Source of the DNA: Chloroflexota bacterium
Lineage (GTDB): Bacteria > Chloroflexota > Anaerolineae > Anaerolineales > Anaerolineaceae
Length of the DNA stretch: 61,553 nucleotides
Reading direction: 5' to 3'
NCBI GenBank assembly: GCA_012798065.1
Contig: JAAZNW010000049.1
Coordinates: 1 to 61,553, forward strand
Positions 42,421 to 51,490 of the stretch are shown in pieces. Position 1 is the stretch's first letter. Every line of letters begins with the position of its first letter. Under the pieces are notes generated by a model, which was given only the letters and a program-made list of their open reading frames with translations, was not told the origin of the DNA and did no database searches. The position numbers and the translations under genes are program-made.

Positions 42421-43446
42421 GTGAACCTGTTTCAGCCATGTAAAATTTGCATACTACCGCGCAAACTGGGGTTGGGCGGACCGGCGTCTTTTCAGATAGG
42501 CTTGGTCGACGCCATGCAGCGGCGCGGTATCACGGTGTGCCATGACCCGCTTGAAACAGGCGTTGCCGCTATCCTGGTCTTTGGCGCGGCACAAAACACA
42601 GGCGCATTAACCCTCGCTCAGCGCGCCGGGGTACGTGTGGTGCAGCGCCTGAACGGCATGAACTGGATCCATCGCCGCCGGTTTACCGGCGTGCGGCATT
42701 TCGTAAAAGCCGAATATGGTAACTTGAAACTGCGCAGATTGCGTAAAAGCGCTGACCGCGTTATTTATCAGAGCGCCTTTTCACGCTCATGGTGGGAACG
42801 GGAAAACAGCGTACTGGATAAACCTCAGTTTGTTATTCACAATGGTGTAGACCTGGGTTACTTCTCGCCCCATCCGGCCAACCTTCCACACGACCGTTAT
42901 CGCTTGCTGATGGTAGAGGGTCACCATGGTGGTGGTTACGACCAGGGATTGCTCACCGCGGCGCGCCTGCTGGAAGGTTTGCGCTGCGTGGCTGACCGTG
43001 ATTGTGAATTGGTTGTGGTGGGAGATGTGCCGACGAACTTAAAACAACAAATCACCTCGATTACCGCGCCAATCAGCTGGTTGGGGGTGGTTGAGCGCGC
43101 AAAGATACCGGAGATCGACCGTTCAGCGCACCTGTTGTTTTCAGGAGATATCAACGCCAGTTGCCCCAACTCGTTGATCGAAGCGATGGCTTGCGGTTTG
43201 CCTGTGGTCGCTTATGCTACCGGCGCGCTTCCTGAGCTCGTCAGCGAAGAGGCCGGTCGTTTGGCGGCGTATGGAGGTGATGTGTGGAAGCTTGACCCGC
43301 CGGATATTTCCGCATTGACAGACGCTGCCTGGCAGGCGTTGCAGGGCAGGGATGAGTTGAGCCGCGGCGCCAGGTTACGGGTGGAAGCGAACTTTGATAT
43401 TGAAAAAATCGCTGAAAAGTATATAGAAGTGCTGTTGGGGGATTGA
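42421..43446 (+). CDS. GT4-like glycosyltransferase
   Basis: 341 residues from a GTG start with GGGGAAA upstream. The GT-B fold is indicated by VIHNGVDLGYF in the middle and SCPNSLIEAMACGLPVVAYATGALPELV near the end, containing the E-x7-E type donor-site motif of GT4. There is no signal peptide or membrane helix. It follows wecB by 18 bases and probably uses an activated sugar in polysaccharide synthesis. Confidence 0.88.
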   Translation: MNLFQPCKICILPRKLGLGGPASFQIGLVDAMQRRGITVCHDPLETGVAAILVFGAAQNTGALTLAQRAGVRVVQRLNGMNWIHRRRFTGVRHFVKAEYGNLKLRRLRKSADRVIYQSAFSRSWWERENSVLDKPQFVIHNGVDLGYFSPHPANLPHDRYRLLMVEGHHGGGYDQGLLTAARLLEGLRCVADRDCELVVVGDVPTNLKQQITSITAPISWLGVVERAKIPEIDRSAHLLFSGDINASCPNSLIEAMACGLPVVAYATGALPELVSEEAGRLAAYGGDVWKLDPPDISALTDAAWQALQGRDELSRGARLRVEANFDIEKIAEKYIEVLLGD

Positions 43447-43459
43447 GCGAAGAAGAAAC

Positions 43460-43774
43460 TCAGCGAACCCTTTTACTGTTGCGTGTATACAACAATGTGC
43501 CGATACCGACAACAAGCAGGATGGTGATCACCGCAAGGATCACCCCGTCGGTCAAGCCATACTCTGATGAAAGAGGGCGTTCGGTGGCGGCCACAGTGGC
43601 ATTGAGGGTTAAAGTCACGGGCGTAGGCGTGGCCAGCGGGTCGAATTCATCCCCCGGCTTTGGCCCGCTTAAGAGCATCGCGCCGGCCAGCAGCGCCAGC
43701 ACAAACAGCAACAACAACAGCCTGCCCGCGACACCAGGTTCTTTGAATAATTTTTGCCACTGCTTGCGCAACAT
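43460..43774 (-). CDS. Small two-helix membrane protein
   Basis: 104 residues: a basic N-terminus (RKQWQKLFKE), a first helix (LLLLLFVLALLAGAMLL), a Pro/Thr extracellular segment (DPLATPTPVTLTLNATV), and a second helix near the C-terminus with a basic tail. Function unknown. It is the last gene of the lipoprotein-M42 operon, directly after the solute-binding protein, and converges on the glycosyltransferase gene. Confidence 0.7.
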   Translation of the reverse strand: MLRKQWQKLFKEPGVAGRLLLLLFVLALLAGAMLLSGPKPGDEFDPLATPTPVTLTLNATVAATERPLSSEYGLTDGVILAVITILLVVGIGTLLYTRNSKRVR

Positions 43775-43787
43775 ACTTCTCACGTTC

Positions 43788-45119
43788 TCATTCCAGTGGT
43801 ACCTCAGCCAGTGATTTGATGATCTTATTGGCTGATTCGATATAAGTGGTTTGCTGCCGTATCATCTCGCTAGTGGCCTGGGCGAATAGCGGGCCAACCC
43901 TGGAAATGATGTGGGCAGGCGGAACTACACGCGCGCTTTCGGCCAACTCAAGAAGTATACCTGATACTTCGTTGTTCTTCCATAAACTCAACGCCGTCCG
44001 ACTCACCGGCAACAGGCCCGCGCTTTCTGTCCATTCAGCCTGGAACCGGGGTTCCACCAGGTAAGCCGCAAGCTGACGGTAAAGCTCGAAGTGCTCAGGC
44101 GAGGAAGCCGGGAAGGCGATGACCCACCCGTCAGCGAGCGACAGGCGTTTTTCAGAGAAAGACGGGACGGAAGTGATGGCGATGTTTTCCGGCCGGGCTG
44201 AAAGGTATTGCGAAGCCCGTACGACCGCGTAGGTCGCTTGCGCATCCAGTACGGCTTGCCACGAATCCTCAAAACGGTTGCTGTTCGTCAGCCAGTATGG
44301 AAACACATCTGCATTTGCCCCTTCAGCCAGAAACATCAAGGTTTGCTGCAGCGGCACTTCATCTACTGTGATTTGCGTCTCGTTCTGTGTGAAGGTTCCG
44401 CCTTTTTCCAGATACAGGAGCTGGGTGGTCAACCCCTGGGCTTCGCCAGCCGGGAAGGCCAGTATCTTGCCTAACTGGATCACCTCCTGCCAATAAACGG
44501 GTGGGTAGGCCACCTGCTGGTTTTTGTACGCCAGGCAGAAAACATCCGCCGCAAAAGGCAGGCCATAGTCCAGCCCATTCACACGAACCAGGTCTTCAGC
44601 GAAGGCAAAATGATCTGCCTGGTTTGCCTGGTTCTGTTCGGCTTCAACTGGCACGATCAATCCCTGACTGACCGCAATGGCCAGGTCAGCATGCGGGAGG
44701 ATGAGCAAGCCCGGTACGACTGCCGGGGCTGCCAGGGTGGCGGCGCTGAGAGAATCCAGCAGGCTGCCCGGCCCGCTAAGCGCTTTAACCCGGACCTCAA
44801 TGGTGACCTCGGGATGGTCATAGCGAAAGGCCTGAAGCCGTTCCTGGATGCGCCGCCCCGCGGACGAGCCGTTTTCAGGGTCGAAAGCAGGGGGCAGCCA
44901 GAAGATGATTTTATCCAACTTATCTTCCACTACCGCAGGCAGCTCTGTTTTTTGCATATCGTGAGTCAAAGTCGCCTGAGGGGACGCTTCCGGCTGGGTC
45001 GCCAGCGCTGTGCGCCGCGGGAACGGTATCTCATTCAGTAGTTGTTGGCAGCCCGTGGCTGTAATAAAAAAAACCAGGGCAAACAACAGGGTGGCTGACC
45101 TGGCGAGGAGTCTTTTCAT
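43788..45119 (-). CDS. Extracellular solute-binding lipoprotein
   Basis: 443 residues. The lipoprotein signal ends in TATGC (Cys about 24). The mature part has the two-lobed type 1 binding-protein pattern (IIFWLPPAFDPENGSSAGRR, VDEVPLQQTLMFLAEGANADVF, AYLVEPRFQAEWTESAGLLPVSR). Related proteins bind oligosaccharides or peptides for ABC import, but no permease genes accompany it. Its ATG overlaps the stop of the M42 gene at 45116. Confidence 0.85.
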   Translation of the reverse strand: MKRLLARSATLLFALVFFITATGCQQLLNEIPFPRRTALATQPEASPQATLTHDMQKTELPAVVEDKLDKIIFWLPPAFDPENGSSAGRRIQERLQAFRYDHPEVTIEVRVKALSGPGSLLDSLSAATLAAPAVVPGLLILPHADLAIAVSQGLIVPVEAEQNQANQADHFAFAEDLVRVNGLDYGLPFAADVFCLAYKNQQVAYPPVYWQEVIQLGKILAFPAGEAQGLTTQLLYLEKGGTFTQNETQITVDEVPLQQTLMFLAEGANADVFPYWLTNSNRFEDSWQAVLDAQATYAVVRASQYLSARPENIAITSVPSFSEKRLSLADGWVIAFPASSPEHFELYRQLAAYLVEPRFQAEWTESAGLLPVSRTALSLWKNNEVSGILLELAESARVVPPAHIISRVGPLFAQATSEMIRQQTTYIESANKIIKSLAEVPLE

Positions 45120-46117
45120 TTTTTCTCCAGCTTGATCTCCCGGCTCAATAACCCTGTCAGCAGGGTGAGCGCGTGCGCATAATCATCCATGTCGATCATT
45201 TCGGAAGGTGAATGCACGTAGCGGCAGGGGATTGAAAGCGCGCCTGATGGCATCCCCCCTCTTGAAATTTGCATCGCGCGGGCATCCGTAGAGCCGACAT
45301 CCAGCACTTCAAGCTGGTGAGGAACCTTCAGTTCCCTGGCGGTCCTGACCATCCAGTTCACCACGGCCGGGTCAGCGATATGCCCAACATCTCGCACCTT
45401 GATGGCGGGTCCTTCCCCAAGGTTCACCTGCATCTTCACCCCCAGAATATCGCCTACAGGGGTGACATCCAGCGCAATGCCTAAATCGGCATCCAGCTGA
45501 TAAGCGGCTGTGGTCGCTCCACGCGAGCCCACTTCTTCCTGAGTGCAAAAAACGAAGAGCAGCTCGTGCGGTGATTGTTTTACCCTCTGGATGGTTTCGA
45601 TCATCAAGGCGCAGCCACAGCGGTCGTCCAGCGCTTTGGAACTGACCCGTTTGCCCAGATCCAGAAATTCGCGGTCAAAAACGGCCAGGTCGCCGATTTT
45701 GACCGGGCAATCCTTTTCACTGATGGCGCCGATGTCAATAAAGAACTGGCTGATGGGTTGGATTTTCGAAACCTCATCATGTCGATCTGAGTTGATCACG
45801 CCACGCGTGCCATTAAGGAATACCACACGCCCACCGGCGAGGTAGCGGGGCAAGACGCCGCCGAGGTTGCTGAACCTCACCAGCCCCTTCTTTTCAATGT
45901 GGCTGACGATGAGGCCAATTTCATCCATATGCGCGGCGACCATCACCCGCATACCGCCTGGCGCCTTTGTGCCCACCTGGGCGATGAGGTTGCCCATGGC
46001 GTCTACGCGCGTTTCTCGCACGTACGGTTTGATGATTTCTCGAATGGTCTCGCGGATGGCGGATTCATAGCCAGACGGTCCGGGTATCTGTGTAAGTTGC
46101 TTGATCAACTCTTTCAT
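45116..46117 (-). CDS. M42-family aminopeptidase (third copy)
   Basis: 333 residues. It contains AAHMDEIGLIVSHI (first metal His-x-Asp), SKALDDRCGCALMIE (bridging Asp), FCTQEEVGSRGA (Glu pair), LDVTPVGD and YVHSPSEMIDMDD (final His). M42 enzymes are self-compartmentalising dodecameric aminopeptidases of the cytoplasm with two zinc or cobalt ions. All ligands appear present. It is one of three tandem paralogues. Confidence 0.93.
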   Translation of the reverse strand: MKELIKQLTQIPGPSGYESAIRETIREIIKPYVRETRVDAMGNLIAQVGTKAPGGMRVMVAAHMDEIGLIVSHIEKKGLVRFSNLGGVLPRYLAGGRVVFLNGTRGVINSDRHDEVSKIQPISQFFIDIGAISEKDCPVKIGDLAVFDREFLDLGKRVSSKALDDRCGCALMIETIQRVKQSPHELLFVFCTQEEVGSRGATTAAYQLDADLGIALDVTPVGDILGVKMQVNLGEGPAIKVRDVGHIADPAVVNWMVRTARELKVPHQLEVLDVGSTDARAMQISRGGMPSGALSIPCRYVHSPSEMIDMDDYAHALTLLTGLLSREIKLEKK

Positions 46118-46141
46118 AAGTGTTCCTCTTGTGCGTTGGGT

Positions 46142-47215
46142 TTATCGGTCGGCATTGAGAATACTGCGATCGGCTTTTTCGAGCGCCTGGTAAAGCAACG
46201 CCAGGGTGTTTTTCCAATCGCTCAATCTGGCGTGCAGGATCGGAGAATGAGCGTATCTTCCCGGAACTGAAACTGAAACGCTTGGCACGCCACCTCGGGT
46301 TATGTGAATGGCGCCTGCATCGGTACCTCCGCCTCCAGGTTGCCGGAACTGGTAAGGGATTCCACAGTCTTCGGCAATGCGCGTCAGGAACTGGATAAGG
46401 CGCGGGTCTGAAATAGTGCCCGCGTCTGCCAGGTAGATGGCCGGGCCAGCACCAAGCCGGCAGTTATACAGCACGTTCTCATCTTCGCTTTCATCTAACG
46501 GCAGGTCGAAGGCCGGGGTTGAATCGACCACAAACGCCATATCGGGCTCAAAGTCGTAAGCGGCAACACGCGCTCCACGTAACCCCAGTTCCTCTTGCAC
46601 GGTGAAGGCGAATAAAACTTCCGCTGTTCCGGGGTTCAGCCTGGCGAGTTCAATCAAGGTTGCTACGCCCAGGCGGTCATCCAGCGCTTTGCCAAAGAGG
46701 CTGTCGCCACTGCGCCAGAAGCGCGTGGCGAAAGTAGCGTAATCACCGACACTTGCTTTGCCAGCGCAGCCTGGGCTGAGATCAATTCGCAGTTGACCCA
46801 GCGGGGTGACTTTAGCGCGCTCAGCAGGGCTGGTGAGGTGAACTGGTTTACTGCCGATCACCCCGGGCAGATGGTCTTTACCGACCAGCACAGGCTTTGC
46901 CAGCAGCTGCCGTTCGTCGATCCCGCCAACCGCTTCGAAGGCGTAGCACCCTTCAGTGTCTGCCTGCACCAGCATAAAACCGACTTCGTCCATATGCGCG
47001 GCGAACATCACCCGAGCAGCATCTGCTGTTTTGGTGTGTTTTATGGCCAGCAGGTTGCCCATGCGGTCAACCCGGTATTCGTCGACCAATGGGCGGATTT
47101 CTTCAATCACTATTTGACGGACTTCATCTTCGTTTCCTGACACACCAACAGCGTTGCTCAACTTTTCGAGCAGTTTCAACTGAGGGCGAGAAATTTTGAC
47201 TCTGTTTTCATTCAC
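46142..47215 (-). CDS. M42-family aminopeptidase (second copy)
   Basis: 357 residues, with FAAHMDEVGFMLVQ, FGKALDDRLGVATLIE, FTVQEELGLRGA, VVDSTPAFD and YAHSPILHARLSD. The metal ligands are conserved, but the substrate-pocket part around GGGTDAGAIHITRGG differs from the two other copies, implying different specificity. The ATG overlaps the stop of the first copy. Confidence 0.92.
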   Translation of the reverse strand: MNENRVKISRPQLKLLEKLSNAVGVSGNEDEVRQIVIEEIRPLVDEYRVDRMGNLLAIKHTKTADAARVMFAAHMDEVGFMLVQADTEGCYAFEAVGGIDERQLLAKPVLVGKDHLPGVIGSKPVHLTSPAERAKVTPLGQLRIDLSPGCAGKASVGDYATFATRFWRSGDSLFGKALDDRLGVATLIELARLNPGTAEVLFAFTVQEELGLRGARVAAYDFEPDMAFVVDSTPAFDLPLDESEDENVLYNCRLGAGPAIYLADAGTISDPRLIQFLTRIAEDCGIPYQFRQPGGGGTDAGAIHITRGGVPSVSVSVPGRYAHSPILHARLSDWKNTLALLYQALEKADRSILNADR

Positions 47216-48276
47216 GCCGCACCTCCTTTGAAGAGTGACTCCAGGCTGCCCGAGGTGAGGGTTGTAATAAAACGGGCGAGCAAACGCCCGGCGCGATGAA
47301 TGTCTTTGAGGGCGACCATTTCGTACGGAGTGTGCATGTACCGGAGGGGAATTCCAATCACCAGCGTGGGTACTCCAGCGGAACTGATCTGCATCGCCAT
47401 GGCATCGGTGCCTGAACCTTTCGGCATCGTTTCAATACTGTAGGGCAAATCGATTTCTTCTGCCCGGTCTTTCAACTCTCGGTGCAACGCTGGGTGGATA
47501 TTGCCGCCTGAGCCGATGGTTACCCCCTTGCCGAGCGGGAAAGTTTCGTAAGTTGATAACCCCGGTTCCTGGGCAAAGGTCACATCAACAGCGATACCAA
47601 CATCGGGTTTGAGCTCGAACGTCGAGGTGTGCGCGCCTACAGTTCGCACCTCCTCCTGCACGGTCGCCACCGCCCACAGGTCCCACTGAAGCCGGTAGTC
47701 TTTGATCTCTTCCAGGCATACGGTCAAAGCGGCAACAGATGCGCGGTTATCCAGGCTGTGACCGCTAAGGTATTTGTCGCCCAGTGTGGTTGGGGCGCTG
47801 GCAAACGAAATCACATCACCGATGTGGATGTTCGCCTGGATCTCGTTTGCGCTCAAGCCTGTGTCCACAAACAATTGAGAATACCCGGGGGCGCCCCCCG
47901 CTGGCTGGTGCTTCACCAGGCGGTCAGGTAGCATTTGCACCACGCCGGTGTATTCCCTGGCTCCATGAATGGTTACCAGTTGACCGGGCAGTATGCGCGG
48001 GTCAACACCTCCCATACTGGTGATCCAGATTAAACCATCTCGAATGTCTTTCACCATGAGCCCGATCGCGTCCATGTGAGCGGCGATCATCAGGCTCGGA
48101 CGCTTGCCTGGGATTGAAGACCGGCGCAAAGCGTGAAGAGACCCCACGCGGCTGATGTGGATCTCGTCGGTTAGGGGTTCCCACCGTTTGCGGATGATTT
48201 CGCATACCGGGCCTTCAAAACCCGCCACACCAGGGGCGCTGAGTAATTCATGTAAAAAAGATTCAATCTGATTCAT
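47212..48276 (-). CDS. M42-family aminopeptidase (first copy)
   Basis: 354 residues, with IAAHMDAIGLMVKDI, GHSLDNRASVAALTV, ATVQEEVRTVGAH, AVDVTFAQE and YMHTPYEMVALKD. The bridging Asp lies in SLDNRAS where the other copies have ALDDR. It is the most diverged copy and heads the run of peptidase genes. The three proteins may form homo- or mixed oligomers. Confidence 0.9.
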   Translation of the reverse strand: MNQIESFLHELLSAPGVAGFEGPVCEIIRKRWEPLTDEIHISRVGSLHALRRSSIPGKRPSLMIAAHMDAIGLMVKDIRDGLIWITSMGGVDPRILPGQLVTIHGAREYTGVVQMLPDRLVKHQPAGGAPGYSQLFVDTGLSANEIQANIHIGDVISFASAPTTLGDKYLSGHSLDNRASVAALTVCLEEIKDYRLQWDLWAVATVQEEVRTVGAHTSTFELKPDVGIAVDVTFAQEPGLSTYETFPLGKGVTIGSGGNIHPALHRELKDRAEEIDLPYSIETMPKGSGTDAMAMQISSAGVPTLVIGIPLRYMHTPYEMVALKDIHRAGRLLARFITTLTSGSLESLFKGGAA

Positions 48277-48312
48277 TCACACTCCACTTTTTTAATGAAA
48301 GGGTATTGTGGA

Positions 48313-48708
48313 TTATGGGCCACTGGAGGTTTCAGAGGGTGTTGGAGCGGTTGTTGGTGTTTCTGAAGGGGTTATCGTTTCAGTCATTGAAGGGGTCAGG
48401 CTGGGAGTGGATGATGGTATCACATAGGTACGAGTGATCGTGAGCGTGGGGGTAATGGAAGGCGTGAGCGTGTAGGTAGCGGTTGGAAATTGCGCCGAGG
48501 GGACAGGCAGCGTGGGCAACTCCTCGGTTGAGGAGGACTGGGTGATGGTCACCTCCTCGGTGACTGTTGGAGTGGCTGTGGGGCGGTTGCGCACCCCATC
48601 GCTTACCCACAGAACGATCAGCCCCAACAAATAACAGGGGATGGTGGCAGCGATAACGATGAGCAGTGTTGATTTAATGCGTGTGCGTTTTACCGGGTCC
48701 TGTATCAT
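48313..48708 (-). CDS. Membrane-anchored Thr/Pro/Ser-rich protein
   Basis: 131 residues: a short basic N-terminus, one membrane helix (LLIVIAATIPCYLLGLIVLWV), then about 90 residues of low complexity made of TPT, TPS and TET units without a folded domain. It would be a surface stalk, possibly glycosylated. It is upstream of the M42 operon by about 35 bases and may be its first gene. Confidence 0.72.
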   Translation of the reverse strand: MIQDPVKRTRIKSTLLIVIAATIPCYLLGLIVLWVSDGVRNRPTATPTVTEEVTITQSSSTEELPTLPVPSAQFPTATYTLTPSITPTLTITRTYVIPSSTPSLTPSMTETITPSETPTTAPTPSETSSGP

Positions 48709-48778
48709 GAGGGGTTCCTGCCCCTCATATTATCACGTGCCTTACAACTGGGCAAGCGTTCATACAGTGATGAAGCAG

Positions 48779-50868
48779 TCATTTCTTTAGTTCGATATTA
48801 CTGCTCGCGTTTACCTGGCGGATTTCCTGCTGGACGGTGACGTAAAGGCTTTCCGCTTTGAGGTCAGTGATGGTATAGCAGGGTGCTTTAAGGTGGTCTG
48901 CCAGTGACTGCGCTAACCCCTGGTCGAAAGCGGCGTGTTCCATGTTGACCACCACACTATGAATGTTTTCTTTGGCAATCTGGTCAGCGATATGGTAAGC
49001 CTCTTCTTGCGGTGAACTGAAGCCGATGGAAACATTGCCTGCGCCATCTGTGAGCACGATAAGCAGAGGCATCACCTCTGGATGCAGGATTTTTTCCTTG
49101 CGCAGCACTTCGTAAGCCATCATCAACCCCGCGCTGAGAGGAGTTTTACCGCCAACCGGAATGTCCTTGAGCGCGGCTTCTGCCAGCATCACCGAGTTGG
49201 TGGGAGAAAGCACCTGCGTGGCGAGGTTCTTTTGAAAAACGATCAAGCCCACGCGGTCGCGCCGCTGGTAAGCGTCTGTCAGCAGTGACAGAATGGCACC
49301 TTTGGTGGCGGCCATGCGCTCAGCCACCGCCATTGACCATGAAGCATCAACCAGAAAAAGGATGAGATTGGCTGCTTTGCGGACGCGCACTTTTTTCATG
49401 TAATCTGCCGGTTTCACGGCAAAGGCTACGCGGTGGCGCTCTTTTATTTCAGCGCGTTCTTTCTGGAACGGCGCTGCTGCGCGCACAGTGGCGTCAAACG
49501 CCAGGTCATCCGTTTTTCCCTGCGCTGGGCGCGATTGCACATAACGCCCGCGCTTGCGTTCAGTGCGGGTTACGGAGCGCCTGCCGGCGGATGTGCGCAT
49601 GATTTTATCCAGCGGGGTGTCAAGCTTACGAGGATTGAATTCCTCGCCATTTGGCATCTTCTTACCGGCAGCCCACCAAAAAGGATCGTTCTTGTTAAAC
49701 GGGTTCTGCAGGCTCGGTTCTGGTTGCCCCTGTTGCGGGGAGGGTCCGCCGGTCTCTTCCGGCGTCAGGCTTTTTTTGGGCTGCCTGTCTCCTCGCCACC
49801 CAATTCGGAAATCGTTTCTTCTTCATTCTCGCCGGAAGTACCGCCCTGCAGTTGCTCAATGCGTTCCTGCAGTTCTTCCATGCCCATCTCTTCGCGTTGG
49901 AAGGGCCCGCTCTTCAGGCGATGAGGGAGCGCCAGTTCGGCGGCGAGAGCGATGTCGCGGTCGTTGATCTGCCGGCGGCCGTCGAATGCCGCCTGCGCCC
50001 GTGATGTTTTAAGGATGACCAGGTCGGAACGGTGACCATCCACATTAAGCGATGAGGTTAGCGCTGCGATGGAAAGCAGGTTCTGGCGGGTGTAGGTTAC
50101 TTCATCGACCAACTTGCGTGCATTCTCAATCTGGTGCGACAGTTCTTGTTCTTTTTCTTCCCATGAATCGTAAAAATGTTTGGGGTCTTCTTCGAAGGCG
50201 ATGTTTCGTTCCATGATCTGAACCCGTTCGCGCGCGTCTCGAATGCCGCGAATCTCGACAGATAGCGCGAAGCGGTCAAGCAGTTGAGGGCGCAAATCAC
50301 CTTCTTCGGGGTTCATGGTGCCCACCAGGATAAAGCGCGCCGGGTGAGTGAAGGAAATCCCTTCGCGTTCCACGATATTCACACCCATGGCGGCCGCGTC
50401 TAAGAGCACATCCACCACATGGTCGTCAAGCAGGTTCACTTCATCAATGTAGAGCAGCCCACGGTTGGCCGCGGCGAGCACACCTGGTTCAAAACTGCGC
50501 ACACCTTTTTGGATGGCTTTTTCAATATCCAGTGTGCCAACCACCCGGTCTTCAGTGGCTGAAACCGGCAAGTTGACAAACGGCGTGTGGCGGGTGATGG
50601 CTTCGAGTTTTTCACTTCTTTCAGCGCGTTCGCGGCATTCGGTGCACCAGGTGGCGGGTTTTTCGGGGTCGCAGCCAAAACGGCACTCCGCAACTACTTT
50701 GACGCTGGGTAGCAATGCGGCCAGCGCGCGGGCTGCGGTTGATTTTGCCGTACCCCTTTCACCACGGATAAGTACTCCGCCAATTCGTGGGTCCACAGCG
50801 TTTAACACAAGCGCACGGCGCATTCTTTCCTGTCCAACGATTGCAGTAAATGGGTAAATTGCGGGCAT
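48779..50868 (-). CDS. Metal-chelatase ChlD-like protein, full form by -1 frameshift
   Basis: About 696 residues if the ribosome slips -1 at 49777-49771. Residues 1-366 are the AAA+ half. The remaining 330 are in the other frame (49771 down to 48779): an acidic Pro/Gln linker, then a VWA domain with MIDAS LFLVDASWSMA, and LTDGAGN. That frame is open through 49657, where the first ATG falls after QNPFNKNDPFWWAAGKK, clearly coding sequence. No ATG, GTG or TTG exists upstream of it back to the stop. The product would be the medium subunit of a cobalt or magnesium chelatase. No photosynthesis genes are seen, so cobalamin synthesis is more likely. Confidence 0.78.
49747..49794 (-). other. Programmed -1 frameshift cassette
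   Basis: On the minus strand, in order: an SD-like GAGGAG (49794-49789), 11 bases, the slippery A AAA AAA G (49777-49770), six bases ending in the zero-frame TGA (49767-49765), and a perfect six-pair hairpin CGCCGG-AAGAGA-CCGGCG (49764-49747). Zero frame is CCA AAA AAA GCC TGA; slipping back one base reads AGC CTG ACG and enters the VWA frame. This matches the three elements known from dnaX. Confidence 0.82.
49765..50868 (-). CDS. Metal-chelatase ChlI-like AAA+ subunit (no frameshift)
   Basis: 367 residues made when the ribosome stops at the zero-frame TGA. Walker A is GERGTAKST (36-44), Walker B LLYIDEVNLL, and GTMNPEEGDLRPQLLDRF carries sensor motifs. A Cys cluster at 62, 66, 75 and 78 is a probable metal-binding insert. 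It ends in an acidic Glu-rich tail. The start at 50868 has GAGGA upstream; the longer reading to 50916 does not. The same gene would therefore supply both the small and the medium chelatase subunits. Confidence 0.88.
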   Translation of the reverse strand: MPAIYPFTAIVGQERMRRALVLNAVDPRIGGVLIRGERGTAKSTAARALAALLPSVKVVAECRFGCDPEKPATWCTECRERAERSEKLEAITRHTPFVNLPVSATEDRVVGTLDIEKAIQKGVRSFEPGVLAAANRGLLYIDEVNLLDDHVVDVLLDAAAMGVNIVEREGISFTHPARFILVGTMNPEEGDLRPQLLDRFALSVEIRGIRDARERVQIMERNIAFEEDPKHFYDSWEEKEQELSHQIENARKLVDEVTYTRQNLLSIAALTSSLNVDGHRSDLVILKTSRAQAAFDGRRQINDRDIALAAELALPHRLKSGPFQREEMGMEELQERIEQLQGGTSGENEEETISELGGEETGSPKKA

Positions 50869-50992
50869 AAAGCAGTTCCTCAAGATGGTTTTCAGATAGC
50901 GCGATAAGTTTACCATAATCCTTTTTCACGGGCGTCTTTCCAGGCTTTTTTCCCTGTTCCCGCGCTGGGTGGAAGATCGCCCGAGAAAAATC

Positions 50993-51022
50993 AACCTCCC
51001 GAGTGATCAACACCGGGAGGTT
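50993..51022 (-). terminator. Terminator after the DUF4190 genes
   Basis: AACCTCCCG (50993-51001) pairs with CGGGAGGTT (51014-51022). On the minus strand a GATTTTT run follows, so it ends the transcript of the gene finishing at 51064. Confidence 0.82.
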
Positions 51023-51063
51023 AAAGTAGGCTCGATGGCTGTGTTTGGTCAGGCGTTATTTTT

Positions 51064-51384
51064 TTACAGGCCAAGTTCTGACCTGGCGATTAGTAAAAAG
51101 GCGAGCACAACGACCAGGATGGCAAGCAGCGAGATGCCGATCATTGTGTAGCCCAGTATCAGGCCAGCAAGGGCCATGCCGTCTCCACTCATCGTGTTTC
51201 CGCTCTCACGGATCTCTTTCTTGGCGAGGTGACCTGTGATCACGGCGATGACCGAACCGATAAAGGGGATGATCGTCCACCCGATGATGCCGGCCACCAG
51301 GCTGATGATGGCCAGGCTGCTTTCACGTTTGACTATCGGAAAGACTGGAACTCCTTGTTCATAATTGGAAGGGGGCGTTGTCAT
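51064..51384 (-). CDS. DUF4190 membrane protein (copy 3)
   Basis: 106 residues. The DUF4190 core is AIISLVAGIIGWTIIPFIGSV-like, followed by ITGHLAKKEIRESG and LAGLILGYTMIGISLL, giving two helical hairpins. Function unknown. AGGAGAATAAA precedes the ATG at 51384. Close in sequence to copy 2 (51491-51823), less so to copy 1. Confidence 0.88.
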   Translation of the reverse strand: MTTPPSNYEQGVPVFPIVKRESSLAIISLVAGIIGWTIIPFIGSVIAVITGHLAKKEIRESGNTMSGDGMALAGLILGYTMIGISLLAILVVVLAFLLIARSELGL

Positions 51385-51490
51385 TTTATTCTCCTGTTGA
51401 ATTCTTTTCACCTGTTAGATATACGAAGCTTCGGGTTCAAGGTTGCAGGTGCGATGCAAAATGATTCGCTCTTCACCTGTGAAAGGTGGA

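Noticed and set aside
48779..49657. VWA gene as an independent ORF starting at the ATG 49657
   Set aside because: The upstream codons in this frame are clearly protein-coding (NKNDPFWWAAGKK), no ribosome-binding site precedes the ATG, and the frameshift cassette explains the missing start.
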